NCBI GenBank assembly: GCA_035568175.1
Contig: DATMON010000004.1
Coordinates: 310,001 to 374,000 of the forward strand
Origin: AV40 sp035568175
GTDB lineage: Bacteria; Verrucomicrobiota; Verrucomicrobiia; Chthoniobacterales; UBA10450
Reading direction: 5' to 3'
Length of the DNA stretch: 64,000 nucleotides
Positions 37,213-44,834 of the stretch are shown piece by piece. The position numbers and the translations under genes were made by a program. The first letter of the stretch is position 1; each line of letters begins with the position of its first letter. The notes under the pieces were generated by a model. The model had not been told where the DNA came from, did not search any database, and worked only from the letters and a program-made list of their open reading frames with translations.

Positions 37213-37712
37213 CACCATTTCTCCGCGAAGCAGATCACTTTAGTCGAATCTTTAATCTGTGCGAGCAGCTCTCGCGCGGTTATCCTTTGGTCAGACAAAA
37301 GCAAGTCGGGTCGAATATCAGCCAGCGGTCGCAGAACAAACTTCCGCAAATGCATCCGAGGATGCGGTAACTGCAGCCGCTCGTTCTCGACGCTCAAGTC
37401 ACCAGCATAAAGAAGGTCGATGTCGATCTTGCGGGAAGCATTTTTAGCGTGATCACGTTTGCGTCCGAGCGATTCTTCCACGCGAACGAGCTGCTCGAGG
37501 AGCTCGCTTGGATTGCCGTCGTATTCGATCTCCAAAACTGCGTTGAGAAATTTTCCGGCGCCCGGTTCGCAATCGACCGGCTCGGTTTCATAAATCGGCG
37601 AACTCAACACAGGCGGTTTAACATTGGCCAGATCGACAATCGCGCTTCGTGCCGCACACAAATTCGCCATCCGATCGCCCAAATTCGAACCGAGCGCGAT
37701 GCCGGTCCTCAT
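37212..37712 (-). CDS. folK: 6-hydroxymethyl-7,8-dihydropterin pyrophosphokinase
   Basis: Transfers pyrophosphate from ATP to the pterin in folate synthesis. 166 residues from the ATG at 37712 (MRTGIALGSNLGDR); an in-frame ATG at 37724 is also possible. Conserved pieces are YETEPVDCEPGAGKFLNAVL, ESLGRKRDHAKNASRKIDID (catalytic Asp pair) and PHPRMHLRKFVLRPLADI. The folate link to panB makes sense because PanB uses a folate cofactor; stop and start of the two genes overlap. Confidence 0.94.
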   Translation of the reverse strand: MRTGIALGSNLGDRMANLCAARSAIVDLANVKPPVLSSPIYETEPVDCEPGAGKFLNAVLEIEYDGNPSELLEQLVRVEESLGRKRDHAKNASRKIDIDLLYAGDLSVENERLQLPHPRMHLRKFVLRPLADIRPDLLLSDQRITARELLAQIKDSTKVICFAEKW

Positions 37713-37732
37713 AACTGATTCCATTTCATTAA

Positions 37733-37830
37733 CACCGCGCTTTAGCGCGGTGCTAATGACTACGCAAACCTAATAAGCCGTTTAAACGGCTTCCCCTGCT
37801 AGCCGCTATGAACACCTGGCTGAAGCCAGG
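37733..37830. repeat. three different perfect hairpins in tandem
   Basis: The gap between dapB and folK holds three unrelated palindromes in a row: CACCGCGC-TTTA-GCGCGGTG (37733-37752), AAGCCGTTTAAACGGCTT (37775-37792) and CCTGGC-TGAA-GCCAGG (37815-37830). CTAATGA and TTAATGAG-like spacers separate them. They look like members of REP-like families collected in one intergenic site; they may also separate expression of dapB from folK. Confidence 0.8.
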
Positions 37831-37842
37831 CGTTAATGAGAG

Positions 37843-38520
37843 TCATAGTTCGAGGACGTCCTGCATCGAATAGAGTCGTGCCGGTTTTCCAACGACCCAC
37901 TCCGCTGCACGCAACGCGCCGCGAGCGAAAATTTCACGGCTGCCGGCGCGATGCGTTAACTCGAGCCGTTCGCCCGGCCCGACAAAGCTGACGGTGTGCT
38001 CGCCGACAACGTCGCCTTCGCGAATCGATTCAATCGGAATTTCGGTCCTCAGCGCTTCCTTCAAGATCTCGCCAAGCGTCTTCGCCGTTCCGCTTGGCGC
38101 ATCTTTCTTCGTCTTGTGATGAGTCTCAACGATTTGCGGCGCGAATTCGGAACCGAGGATTTCCGCGGCGCGGCGAGTCAGAGCAAAGAGCGCGTTCACT
38201 CCGACGCTGAAGTTCGACGCGAAGACAATTGGCGATGACGCCGCCGTTTTCTCAATGAGTTGGCGCTGCTCCGCCGAATGTCCCGTCGTTCCGATGACAA
38301 GCGCTTTCCGGTGTTGTAACGCCGCCCGACAGACCCCATCGATCGCGCCGGCATGACTAAAATCGATCGCAACGTCACAATCTTTGATGGCCGCCTCAAT
38401 CGTGTCGCCCAGATCGCATTGCGCGACGATACCGATCTTCGGATCATCCTTGGCCAGATCGACAATTGTCTGACCCATCCGACCACGCGCCCCGATCAGC
38501 GCCACGCGCACTCTTTTCAT
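37843..38520 (-). CDS. dapB: 4-hydroxy-tetrahydrodipicolinate reductase
   Basis: NAD(P)H-dependent second step of the diaminopimelate/lysine branch. The 225-residue enzyme has the Rossmann start RVALIGARGRMGQTIVDLA, VAIDFSHAGA, GTTGHSAEQ, the catalytic ETHHKTKKDAPSGTA and the C-terminal RLYSMQDVLEL. It is a little shorter than the E. coli form, as in many phyla. It follows dapA with an 82-base gap containing two hairpins. Confidence 0.95.
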   Translation of the reverse strand: MKRVRVALIGARGRMGQTIVDLAKDDPKIGIVAQCDLGDTIEAAIKDCDVAIDFSHAGAIDGVCRAALQHRKALVIGTTGHSAEQRQLIEKTAASSPIVFASNFSVGVNALFALTRRAAEILGSEFAPQIVETHHKTKKDAPSGTAKTLGEILKEALRTEIPIESIREGDVVGEHTVSFVGPGERLELTHRAGSREIFARGALRAAEWVVGKPARLYSMQDVLEL

Positions 38521-38532
38521 AGAATGTTGTAG

Positions 38533-38585
38533 CTGCCGCTGCCCTCAGCGGCAGTTTTAAAGTCTCCGCCGCCAGTGACGGCGGC
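38533..38585. repeat. two GC-rich hairpins between dapA and dapB
   Basis: CTGCCGCT (38533-38540) pairs with AGCGGCAG (38547-38554). GCCGCC (38568-38573) pairs with GGCGGC (38580-38585). Both read as CTGCCGC-type dispersed palindromes. No T-run follows in the direction of dap transcription, so they are not obvious terminators. Confidence 0.65.
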
Positions 38586-38602
38586 AGCGACAACGCCGGA
38601 TT

Positions 38603-39481
38603 TCATTTCGCGTGTTCAAACTCCCCGAGCGTTTTGCGCAGGCGCGCCTGATTCGCTTCCGTCATTTCGCACAACGGCAGGCGAACTTCGGCCGACATCA
38701 CACCGCGCCAGGCGAGCGCGGTTTTCGCGGGCACCGGATTTGGCTCGATGAACAAATCCTTGAACAGCGGGAACAGTTTGCGGTGCAAACTTTCGGCCGT
38801 TTTGTAATCGCCCGAGTCGCACGCGCGCACCAGCGCGCAGACTTCTGACGGAAATAAATTCGAAGCCACGCTCACGACTCCGACTGCGCCAACCGCCATG
38901 AATGGCAAAATTAACAAATCGTCGCCGCTTAAGATTGTGAATTCTTTCGGCAAACGCCGGCGCAACTCGCCCACGCGCTCGACGCTACCGCTTGCTTCTT
39001 TGATCGAAACGATATTGCGACACGCTTCCGCCAACCTGACCACGGTATCCGCTCCAATATCAACCGAGCAGCGGCCAGGAATGTTGTAGAGCATCACCGG
39101 CAGCGAAGTTGCATCCGCGATTGCTTTGCAGTGGCGGAACAATCCTTCCTGGCTCGGTTTGTTGTAGTAAGGCGCGACCAGCAGCGCCCCATCAACGCCC
39201 GCTTTCTCGGCGAACTTCGTCGCTTCGATCGCGTCGCGTGTCGAATTCGAGCCCGTTCCCGCCAGAACTTTGCCGCGGCCGTTCGCGATCTTAATCGTGT
39301 GGTGGATAACTTCGTGTTTCTCATCGTGCGTCAAGGTTGGTGATTCGCCGGTCGTGCCGACGGCAACAACTCCGGTAATTCCAGCCGCGATCTGCGTTTC
39401 GATTAACTTTTCGAACGCCGCAAAATCGATATCCCCGTTGCGGAAGGGCGTGACCAGCGCAGTAAAAGTGCCTCGAAACAT
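38603..39481 (-). CDS. dapA: 4-hydroxy-tetrahydrodipicolinate synthase
   Basis: Condenses pyruvate with aspartate semialdehyde, the first step of the lysine/DAP branch. The 292-residue TIM-barrel enzyme shows TALVTPFRNGDIDFAAFEKL, GVVAVGTTGESPTLTHDEK, VMLYNIPGRC (catalytic Tyr) and IVSIKEASG (Schiff-base Lys). It starts ten bases after dapF ends, in the same direction, so the two are almost certainly co-transcribed. Confidence 0.96.
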   Translation of the reverse strand: MFRGTFTALVTPFRNGDIDFAAFEKLIETQIAAGITGVVAVGTTGESPTLTHDEKHEVIHHTIKIANGRGKVLAGTGSNSTRDAIEATKFAEKAGVDGALLVAPYYNKPSQEGLFRHCKAIADATSLPVMLYNIPGRCSVDIGADTVVRLAEACRNIVSIKEASGSVERVGELRRRLPKEFTILSGDDLLILPFMAVGAVGVVSVASNLFPSEVCALVRACDSGDYKTAESLHRKLFPLFKDLFIEPNPVPAKTALAWRGVMSAEVRLPLCEMTEANQARLRKTLGEFEHAK

Positions 39482-39491
39482 TTCTTAACGC

Positions 39492-40295
39492 TTAAACTTC
39501 TATCATTCCTTCGAACGCGAACTCCGCCGGGCCGGTCAGAGTCACTTCCCGAAACTGGTCCCCTGCCCTCGTGAAACCGACGCTGAGTTCGCTTCCGCTC
39601 CGAACCGTGACAGCAATTGGGCCATCAACCTTTTCCGTCGCAGCAAAAATCAGAGCACTGGCGACGACACCCGTTCCGCATGCGAGCGTTTCGTCCTCGA
39701 CGCCGCGCTCGTAAGTTCGCAGCAGAATTTTCTGCGTGCCGGCTTTCTCGATAAAATTCACATTTGCTCCCGCCGGCGAAAACATTTTGTAACGCCGAAT
39801 CGCTTCGCCTCTCCGGCGAACGTCGACATCGTCGACTTTGGAAACCGGCACAACTACGTGCGGCACGCCGCTGTTGATGAAATGCCCGTGTTCTTTCTCG
39901 CCATTCAGGTTGAGGTCGATCCCAAGCCGAAGATCTTTCGGATCGGTCATTAGCAGAGTAACCAGTTCGCCGCGCAATTCTCCCCGAATCAGGCCGGCTG
40001 GTGTTTGAAATGAGATTTTCTCCGGCGCGCCCGCAATTTTGTTCGCAAACCTGGCGAAGCAACGCGCGCCGTTTCCGCACATTTCCGCTTCGCCGCCGTC
40101 ACGGTTGTAATAACGCATCCGGAAATCGGCGCCGTTGGAACCCTTCTCTAGCAAAAGGATACCATCGGCGCCGACACCGCGATGACGATCGCAGATCCAG
40201 ACAATTTGGTCGGCCTGCAAACGCACCTCGCCGGCGCGATTATCGATCATGACGAAATCGTTTCCCGCGCCGTTCATCTTAGTAAAACGCAACAT
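39492..40295 (-). CDS. dapF: diaminopimelate epimerase
   Basis: Interconverts LL- and meso-diaminopimelate for peptidoglycan and lysine. 267 residues from the ATG at 40295 (MLRFTKMNGAGNDFVMID); an in-frame ATG at 40304 adds three residues. Both catalytic Cys are present, in EMCGNGARCFA and ETLACGTGVVA. It is the first gene of the dapF-dapA-dapB-folK-panB minus-strand run. Confidence 0.96.
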   Translation of the reverse strand: MLRFTKMNGAGNDFVMIDNRAGEVRLQADQIVWICDRHRGVGADGILLLEKGSNGADFRMRYYNRDGGEAEMCGNGARCFARFANKIAGAPEKISFQTPAGLIRGELRGELVTLLMTDPKDLRLGIDLNLNGEKEHGHFINSGVPHVVVPVSKVDDVDVRRRGEAIRRYKMFSPAGANVNFIEKAGTQKILLRTYERGVEDETLACGTGVVASALIFAATEKVDGPIAVTVRSGSELSVGFTRAGDQFREVTLTGPAEFAFEGMIEV

Positions 40296-40468
40296 GATGA
40301 ACATTCTAACGGCGGCTTACTCTGTTGTCATGTGGAGCGGCAACGTGACGTTGCATACATTTAACAGCGGCGCAGCCGCTATCCTGAAAGCCTGCCCTGA
40401 GCGAGCGCAGCGACTCGAACGGGAGACATCTCTAGATATTTCCGAAATCTGCCGTTTATTTCCCGCTC

Positions 40469-41215
40469 ATGCGGAAGCTGATCTGGGTTGTCTCCGTCGC
40501 AGCCATTGCGCACTCCGTATCGGCCGCCAGCCTCAACAGCTTGATCCTCGAACAGAAGGAAAAAATGCCGAGCGGCGGCAAATACTCAGTTTCGCATTTC
40601 GCCAAGATCAAACTGCAATCCGCGGCGCATTTTGAATCGGGAAAATTCTTTGTTATTCCAACTGCGCCTTATCCGAGTTTTTGCTCGGGCGCGACTTACA
40701 TCGTGTTCATCAAAACGATTGAAGCGTTGCGTGACAATGGGCAGCTCAAGCTCGATTTCGCCACATTGAATCAGCTTATGATTCGCGACCAGCACGACGG
40801 CGAAGGGATTTGGGGTCGCTGGAATGCGAACGGACCCGGAACCGCGCGTTTGTTTCACGAGCTCGGCCTCGGCCGAAACTTTACCGATTTCGCGCAAGCC
40901 CAACCGGGCGATTTCATGAAAATTTTTTGGAACCAAAATGTCGGTCGGAGCGAACATGGTCATTCGGTGATCTTTCTCGGAACAGTGAATCATCCCGACG
41001 GCGAATATGTCCGCTTTTGGTCAAGCAATATTCCGGGCGGTTACGGCGAAAAGGAAGTTCCGCGAAGCAAGATCGCGAACGCGATTTTCTCGCGACTCGA
41101 AACGCCGGCCAATCTCACGCGCGTTCACGACATTCCGGTCGTCGATGTTTATCTCTCCTCGCTTCTGCGCAAGAATTCGAACTTCGCCGAAGCGACCAAA
41201 AAGTGCGGGATCTGA
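40469..41215 (+). CDS. secreted NlpC/P60- or CHAP-like cysteine hydrolase
   Basis: A 248-residue protein with a signal peptide (RKLIWVVSVAAIAHSVSAAS). The likely nucleophile is Cys72 in PYPSFCSGATYIVF. A His follows in GRSEHGHSVIFLG (163-165), preceded by QPGDFMKIFW. That Cys-...-GD-...-H order is the usual core of papain-like cell-wall amidases and endopeptidases. It probably acts on peptidoglycan or a periplasmic peptide. The family within the superfamily is uncertain. It is divergent from dapF across 170 bases that contain repeat-like sequence (CCCTGAGCGAGCGCAGCGAC). Confidence 0.7.
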   Translation: MRKLIWVVSVAAIAHSVSAASLNSLILEQKEKMPSGGKYSVSHFAKIKLQSAAHFESGKFFVIPTAPYPSFCSGATYIVFIKTIEALRDNGQLKLDFATLNQLMIRDQHDGEGIWGRWNANGPGTARLFHELGLGRNFTDFAQAQPGDFMKIFWNQNVGRSEHGHSVIFLGTVNHPDGEYVRFWSSNIPGGYGEKEVPRSKIANAIFSRLETPANLTRVHDIPVVDVYLSSLLRKNSNFAEATKKCGI

Positions 41216-41221
41216 TTCCGA

Positions 41222-41260
41222 TTTAACGAATCAGCGACTTAACGATTTAGCGATTTAATC
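41222..41260. repeat. ATTTAACGA/ATTTAGCGA dispersed repeat overlapping the trpA end
   Basis: TCAGCGACTTAACGATTT at 41231-41248 is the exact complement of 63831-63848. It runs into the last codons of trpA (41239 onward), so the final residues IKSLNR and the stop codon are read from the repeat. Confidence 0.7.
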
Positions 41261-42036
41261 GCCTCCGCTATTTTGCTGGAGAACGCGGTTACCTTCTCGA
41301 TCAGGTCGGCGCTGTTTCCATGTTTGGCGATAAGATCGACAATCGCGCTGCCAATCACGACTGCGTCGGCGTGTTGCGCCACTTCGCGAGCTTGTTGTGG
41401 ATTTGAAACTCCAAATCCGACGGCAACGGGCAAATCCGAGATCTTTCGCAGCTCCGCGATTTTCTGTGGCAACGACGTGGCAATTGAATCACGCGCGCCA
41501 GTCACGCCTTCCCGCGAAACGTAGTAGAGAAATCCCTTTGCACTCTTCGCGATTTTCTTCATCCGATCGACGGGAGTGGTCGGCGCGATAAGTCGAATGT
41601 GAACGAGATTGCCCGCGCCAAGATCGAGATCTTCCTCGGGCGGAAGGTCGAGAATGAGTAAACCGTCGACACCGGCGTCCTCTGCCTCACGATGAAATTT
41701 GTCGGCGCCAAACTGGAAGATCGGATTGAGATAGCTGTAGAGAACGATTGGAATTTGCGATTTGCGGCGGATCTCTCGGACGCAATCAAAAACGCCGCGC
41801 GCAGTTGTGCCAGCGGTAAGCGAACGTTGCGCCGCCAATTGATTCACAATCCCGTCGGCGAGCGGATCTGAAAACGGCAATCCAAGCTCGAGCAGATCAG
41901 CGCCACCTTTTTCCAAAGCAAACGCCAGATCAACAGTAAGCTTCAGGGTCGGGTCTCCCGCGCAAATGTAGGGGATGAAGCCCTTGCGTTTCTCCTTCCG
42001 CAAACGCGCGAAACGCTCATCGATCCGGTTGTGCAT
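41239..42036 (-). CDS. trpA: tryptophan synthase alpha chain
   Basis: Cleaves indole-3-glycerol phosphate and passes indole to TrpB. The 265-residue TIM barrel carries the catalytic Glu in LLELGLPFSDPLADG, the catalytic Asp in LLILDLPPEED, YYVSREGVTGA and VGFGVSNPQQA with the phosphate-binding GSAIVDLI. I use the ATG at 42036. No other trp gene is adjacent. The C-terminus (IKSLNR and stop) lies in a dispersed repeat, so the natural end may have been altered by a few residues. Confidence 0.95.
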   Translation of the reverse strand: MHNRIDERFARLRKEKRKGFIPYICAGDPTLKLTVDLAFALEKGGADLLELGLPFSDPLADGIVNQLAAQRSLTAGTTARGVFDCVREIRRKSQIPIVLYSYLNPIFQFGADKFHREAEDAGVDGLLILDLPPEEDLDLGAGNLVHIRLIAPTTPVDRMKKIAKSAKGFLYYVSREGVTGARDSIATSLPQKIAELRKISDLPVAVGFGVSNPQQAREVAQHADAVVIGSAIVDLIAKHGNSADLIEKVTAFSSKIAEAIKSLNR

Positions 42037-42073
42037 CAAGGCGGATGATCTGATAGAATTACGTTAGAGTCGA

Positions 42074-42727
42074 ATGGACGAAAAGACGCTGACGATCAAC
42101 GAAATTTACGAGTCCATCCAGGGCGAGAGCACCTGGGCGGGACAGCGCTGCATCTTTGTCCGGCTGACTTTCTGCGATTTGCGCTGCAATTATTGCGACA
42201 CCGAATACGCGTTTTACGAAGGCAAGAAGATGTCGCTGAGCGAAATTGCCGCTCGAGTCGAAGAACTTCAATGTCCTCTTGTTGAGATCACCGGCGGCGA
42301 ACCGCTCTTACAAAAGAATGTCCTTCCGTTGATGTCTATCTTATGCGACGAGGGCCACACTGTTTTGCTGGAAACGAGCGGCGCGCACGATATTTCGACA
42401 GTCGATCCGCGCGTTCATCGAATCATGGACTTGAAAACGCCTGGTAGCGGCGAAGTGGAGAAAAATCTCTGGTCGAACATCGACCACCTCAGCAACCGCG
42501 ACGAAGTGAAATTCGTCATGGGTTCACGTGCAGATTACGAATGGTCGTGCGGCAAAGTTCGCAAATTTGATCTAACGAGACGCTGCTGCGCCGTTTTGTT
42601 CTCGCCGATCTTTGGCCGGATCGACCCGCGCCAGATTGTGGAATGGATTCTCGAAGACAAGCTGGACGTTCGTTTCCAGCTTCAAATGCATAAGTTCATT
42701 TGGACGCCGGCCCAGCGTGGAGTTTAG
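42074..42727 (+). CDS. queE: 7-carboxy-7-deazaguanine synthase
   Basis: Radical SAM enzyme that contracts the ring of carboxy-tetrahydropterin on the path to queuosine. 217 residues. The iron-sulfur motif is CDLRCNYCDTEY (Cx3Cx2C), and NEIYESIQGESTWAGQRCIF, EITGGEPLLQ and LETSGAHD match QueE. It is divergent from trpA with a 37-base gap. It is followed two bases later by a glycosyltransferase-like gene on the same strand. Confidence 0.94.
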   Translation: MDEKTLTINEIYESIQGESTWAGQRCIFVRLTFCDLRCNYCDTEYAFYEGKKMSLSEIAARVEELQCPLVEITGGEPLLQKNVLPLMSILCDEGHTVLLETSGAHDISTVDPRVHRIMDLKTPGSGEVEKNLWSNIDHLSNRDEVKFVMGSRADYEWSCGKVRKFDLTRRCCAVLFSPIFGRIDPRQIVEWILEDKLDVRFQLQMHKFIWTPAQRGV

Positions 42728-42729
42728 CG

Positions 42730-44019
42730 ATGCCGGAGGAGTCGAAACTTTGGATTGTGATTTCGCGGCCGGACCGGTTGCCGAATGCGCTGGTGGCGGC
42801 GGATGCGTTGCGCGAACGATTTCCGGGAGGGATTCACTTGCTGCGCGAGGAATCGAAGTGGTGGGAAAACGCGAACTGGCAGGAGTTTGTCCGCGACTTC
42901 GCGGAAGTGCACGCGTTCCCAAAAGTCAAAACGTGTCGCGGATTGAAGGATTTACCGCGGCTCTATCGCGAAAACGTGGATCGCCAGCGCGGAGTCGGTG
43001 CGTTACCGATCGATCCCGAGTACGACGTTTTGCTTTGCCTGGCCGGCCTTCTCGGGTTGGGCAACGCGGCACTCTCGGCGCATCCGAACATTTTCAAAGT
43101 CCTGTGCGCATCCCAGAAGGCTTTTGGCGAATTGACGCGACATGGAGACCGCGCCCGATTTCGATTTACAACCTCGGGATGGTTGCAAAATCGCGTAGTC
43201 GAGCCGCTGGCTGGCGTTGAGCGAACGATCCATTACAAACCACGGATCAATCCTGGCGGCGACGGTGTGCGGTTGCGGCGTTTGCAAAAAAATCCGGAAG
43301 AAATTTTCGACGTCATAATCTTCATGAGCAACAGCGGCGGCGAGTTGCCGGCGCAAGCAGAGGACCAAATTATTCCGTCGCGTTTTCCGAGCATCGCCGA
43401 GCTGCGCGACTTCGATGCGCAATTCAATCGGGGAGAAGATCGACCCGCCTCGGCTGAGCTACGGCGCGGCAAGCATGGTCGCGTGATTTTCTTCGGGACG
43501 CCGTTCCTACTCGTGAGAAACCTCGAACCGGCTGTTTACATCGAATATTTGAACCGTTGTCTCGCTTACATTCGGCAAAATTATCCCGGGCGCGTTTTGA
43601 TTTATCGGCCGCACCCTTTCGAAAAAGGCGAAGCAAGCAAACTCAACCTCGAGGGCTTTCGGATGGAGGACGATCGCGAGGTTGCGGATTTATATTTTCT
43701 GCGACACTTCGCCGAGATCGAAGCGGTCTATTCGGTTTCATCGACCGTTTCGCGGACGGCGCTCAACAACGGCCTCAACTCTTACGCGCTCTGGCGTTGC
43801 TTTCCGTTTTCAGAAACACAGACGAAGTTCTTCCGAAAAGTCATGGGCGACGTGCTGCCGGAGTTCGAGATCAGCGATCTGACGAAACCGCCAATTGCCT
43901 ATCAAGATCGACAATCGACGGCCGCGGGACAGAACAGTTTCTCAAATGCGCTGAAGCGAGCGGTGGATTTGCAGGAACGGTTGGAGGGCGCTCCGCCATC
44001 AGCACCTTCTAGGATTTAG
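42730..44019 (+). CDS. GT-B-like glycosyltransferase of sialyltransferase type (uncertain)
   Basis: A 429-residue protein. Its C-terminal half has VLIYRPHPFEKGEASKLNLE and EAVYSVSSTVSRTALNNGLN. The HP and S-S/T motifs and their spacing recall bacterial sialyl- and polysialyltransferases and related capsule enzymes. The N-terminal half starts LWIVISRPDRLPNALVAADA. Residues about 237-247 (EDRPASAELRRGK) are encoded by a dispersed DNA repeat (43438-43471), apparently tolerated as a loop insertion. The start at 42730 follows the queE stop by two bases. Family call is inference from motifs. Confidence 0.5.
   Translation: MPEESKLWIVISRPDRLPNALVAADALRERFPGGIHLLREESKWWENANWQEFVRDFAEVHAFPKVKTCRGLKDLPRLYRENVDRQRGVGALPIDPEYDVLLCLAGLLGLGNAALSAHPNIFKVLCASQKAFGELTRHGDRARFRFTTSGWLQNRVVEPLAGVERTIHYKPRINPGGDGVRLRRLQKNPEEIFDVIIFMSNSGGELPAQAEDQIIPSRFPSIAELRDFDAQFNRGEDRPASAELRRGKHGRVIFFGTPFLLVRNLEPAVYIEYLNRCLAYIRQNYPGRVLIYRPHPFEKGEASKLNLEGFRMEDDREVADLYFLRHFAEIEAVYSVSSTVSRTALNNGLNSYALWRCFPFSETQTKFFRKVMGDVLPEFEISDLTKPPIAYQDRQSTAAGQNSFSNALKRAVDLQERLEGAPPSAPSRI
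43438..43471 (+). repeat. dispersed repeat inside a coding sequence
   Basis: GATCGACCCGCCTCGGCTGA followed by GCTACGGCGCGGCA. Identical end segments occur at 4500-4513/4566-4578, and variants at 6752-6782 and around 11757-11808. It keeps the reading frame and adds about eleven residues to the host protein. Confidence 0.65.
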
Positions 44020-44101
44020 GGACACGACAGCGCCATCGCGTTGGTATTTTCGGCGCTGACGTGCTTTAGACAGAATGGACAATGTCCTTTCCTGAAATCA
44101 T

Positions 44102-44734
44102 TCAGTTAATTTCGTTAATCCTCTCAAAGAAGTCTTCAAAGAGCGAATCGTAAATCTTACCGCGCTCGGGATGATACTGGACGCCGAGGGCGAATGGATA
44201 ATCGCAAAGACGGATTTGCTCAATGACGTCGTCGCTCGCGCACCAGGACTCAACGGTCAGACCGTTCCCTAACCGATCAACCGCCTGGTGGTGCGAGCTG
44301 TTCACTTTTTCAAACTGGTGCGTCGCTGTTCTGTCGGAACGTAACGGCTGCACATCATGATCTTTTTGATCGGGAAGTTTGTGACCGGGAATGTCGAGCT
44401 TCAGCGTTCCTCCGAGAGCGACGTTCAACAGCTGCATCCCCTTGCAGATCGCGAGCACTGGTAAACCGCGCGCAAGCGCTTTGTCGACGGCGGCAAATTC
44501 CCAGCGATCGCGCGCAACATCGACATCCGGGTCGAGGAGGCTTGGATTGGGAATAGGCTGCTTCAAAAATTCCGGCGCGATATCCGCACCGCCGGTCAAA
44601 AGGAGACCGTCCACATCGTGGATCGCGAACTCAGCGTTGCGCGCGTTACAGATCTCGATCTCGGAATGCTTCACGAAAAATGGTTGAAACCATTTTTCAT
44701 CTTTTTCTCGGAGCCAGGTGGCGAGCTTTGGCAT
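44102..44734 (-). CDS. class I glutamine amidotransferase, peptidase C26 type
   Basis: A 210-residue protein of the gamma-glutamyl hydrolase/PuuD type. The catalytic nucleophile is Cys97 in PVLAICKGMQLLNVALGG, with His188 and Glu190 in GVQYHPERG; VDGLLLTGGADIAPEF is the conserved N-terminal strand and oxyanion region. It probably cleaves gamma-glutamyl bonds of polyamine or GABA derivatives, but the substrate is not determined. I use the ATG at 44734 (MPKLATWLREKDEKW). The upstream in-frame extension to 44824 is repeat sequence. Confidence 0.85.
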   Translation of the reverse strand: MPKLATWLREKDEKWFQPFFVKHSEIEICNARNAEFAIHDVDGLLLTGGADIAPEFLKQPIPNPSLLDPDVDVARDRWEFAAVDKALARGLPVLAICKGMQLLNVALGGTLKLDIPGHKLPDQKDHDVQPLRSDRTATHQFEKVNSSHHQAVDRLGNGLTVESWCASDDVIEQIRLCDYPFALGVQYHPERGKIYDSLFEDFFERINEIN

Positions 44735-44750
44735 CGCGCGAATGTGCGTT

Positions 44751-44828
44751 GTAGAGGCGCTTGTGCCAAGCGCCTGTTTATTTGAGTGCCAGTCCGGCTC
44801 GGACCGGTGCTTGAGAACAAGCACCGCT
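44751..44828. repeat. cluster of three short dispersed repeats
   Basis: GTAGAGGCGCTTGTGCCAAG then CGCC (44751-44774) is the palindrome of 23235 in the other orientation. GCCAGTCCGGCTCGGACC (44788-44805) is identical to 63658-63675. GGTGCTTG-AGAA-CAAGCACC (44806-44825) forms a third hairpin. All sit between the C26 gene and the DUF885 gene. Confidence 0.75.
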
Positions 44829-44834
44829 ACAACC

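Noticed and set aside
37733..37830. CRISPR array
   Set aside because: The three palindromes differ from each other and have no equal spacers; no cas genes are present.
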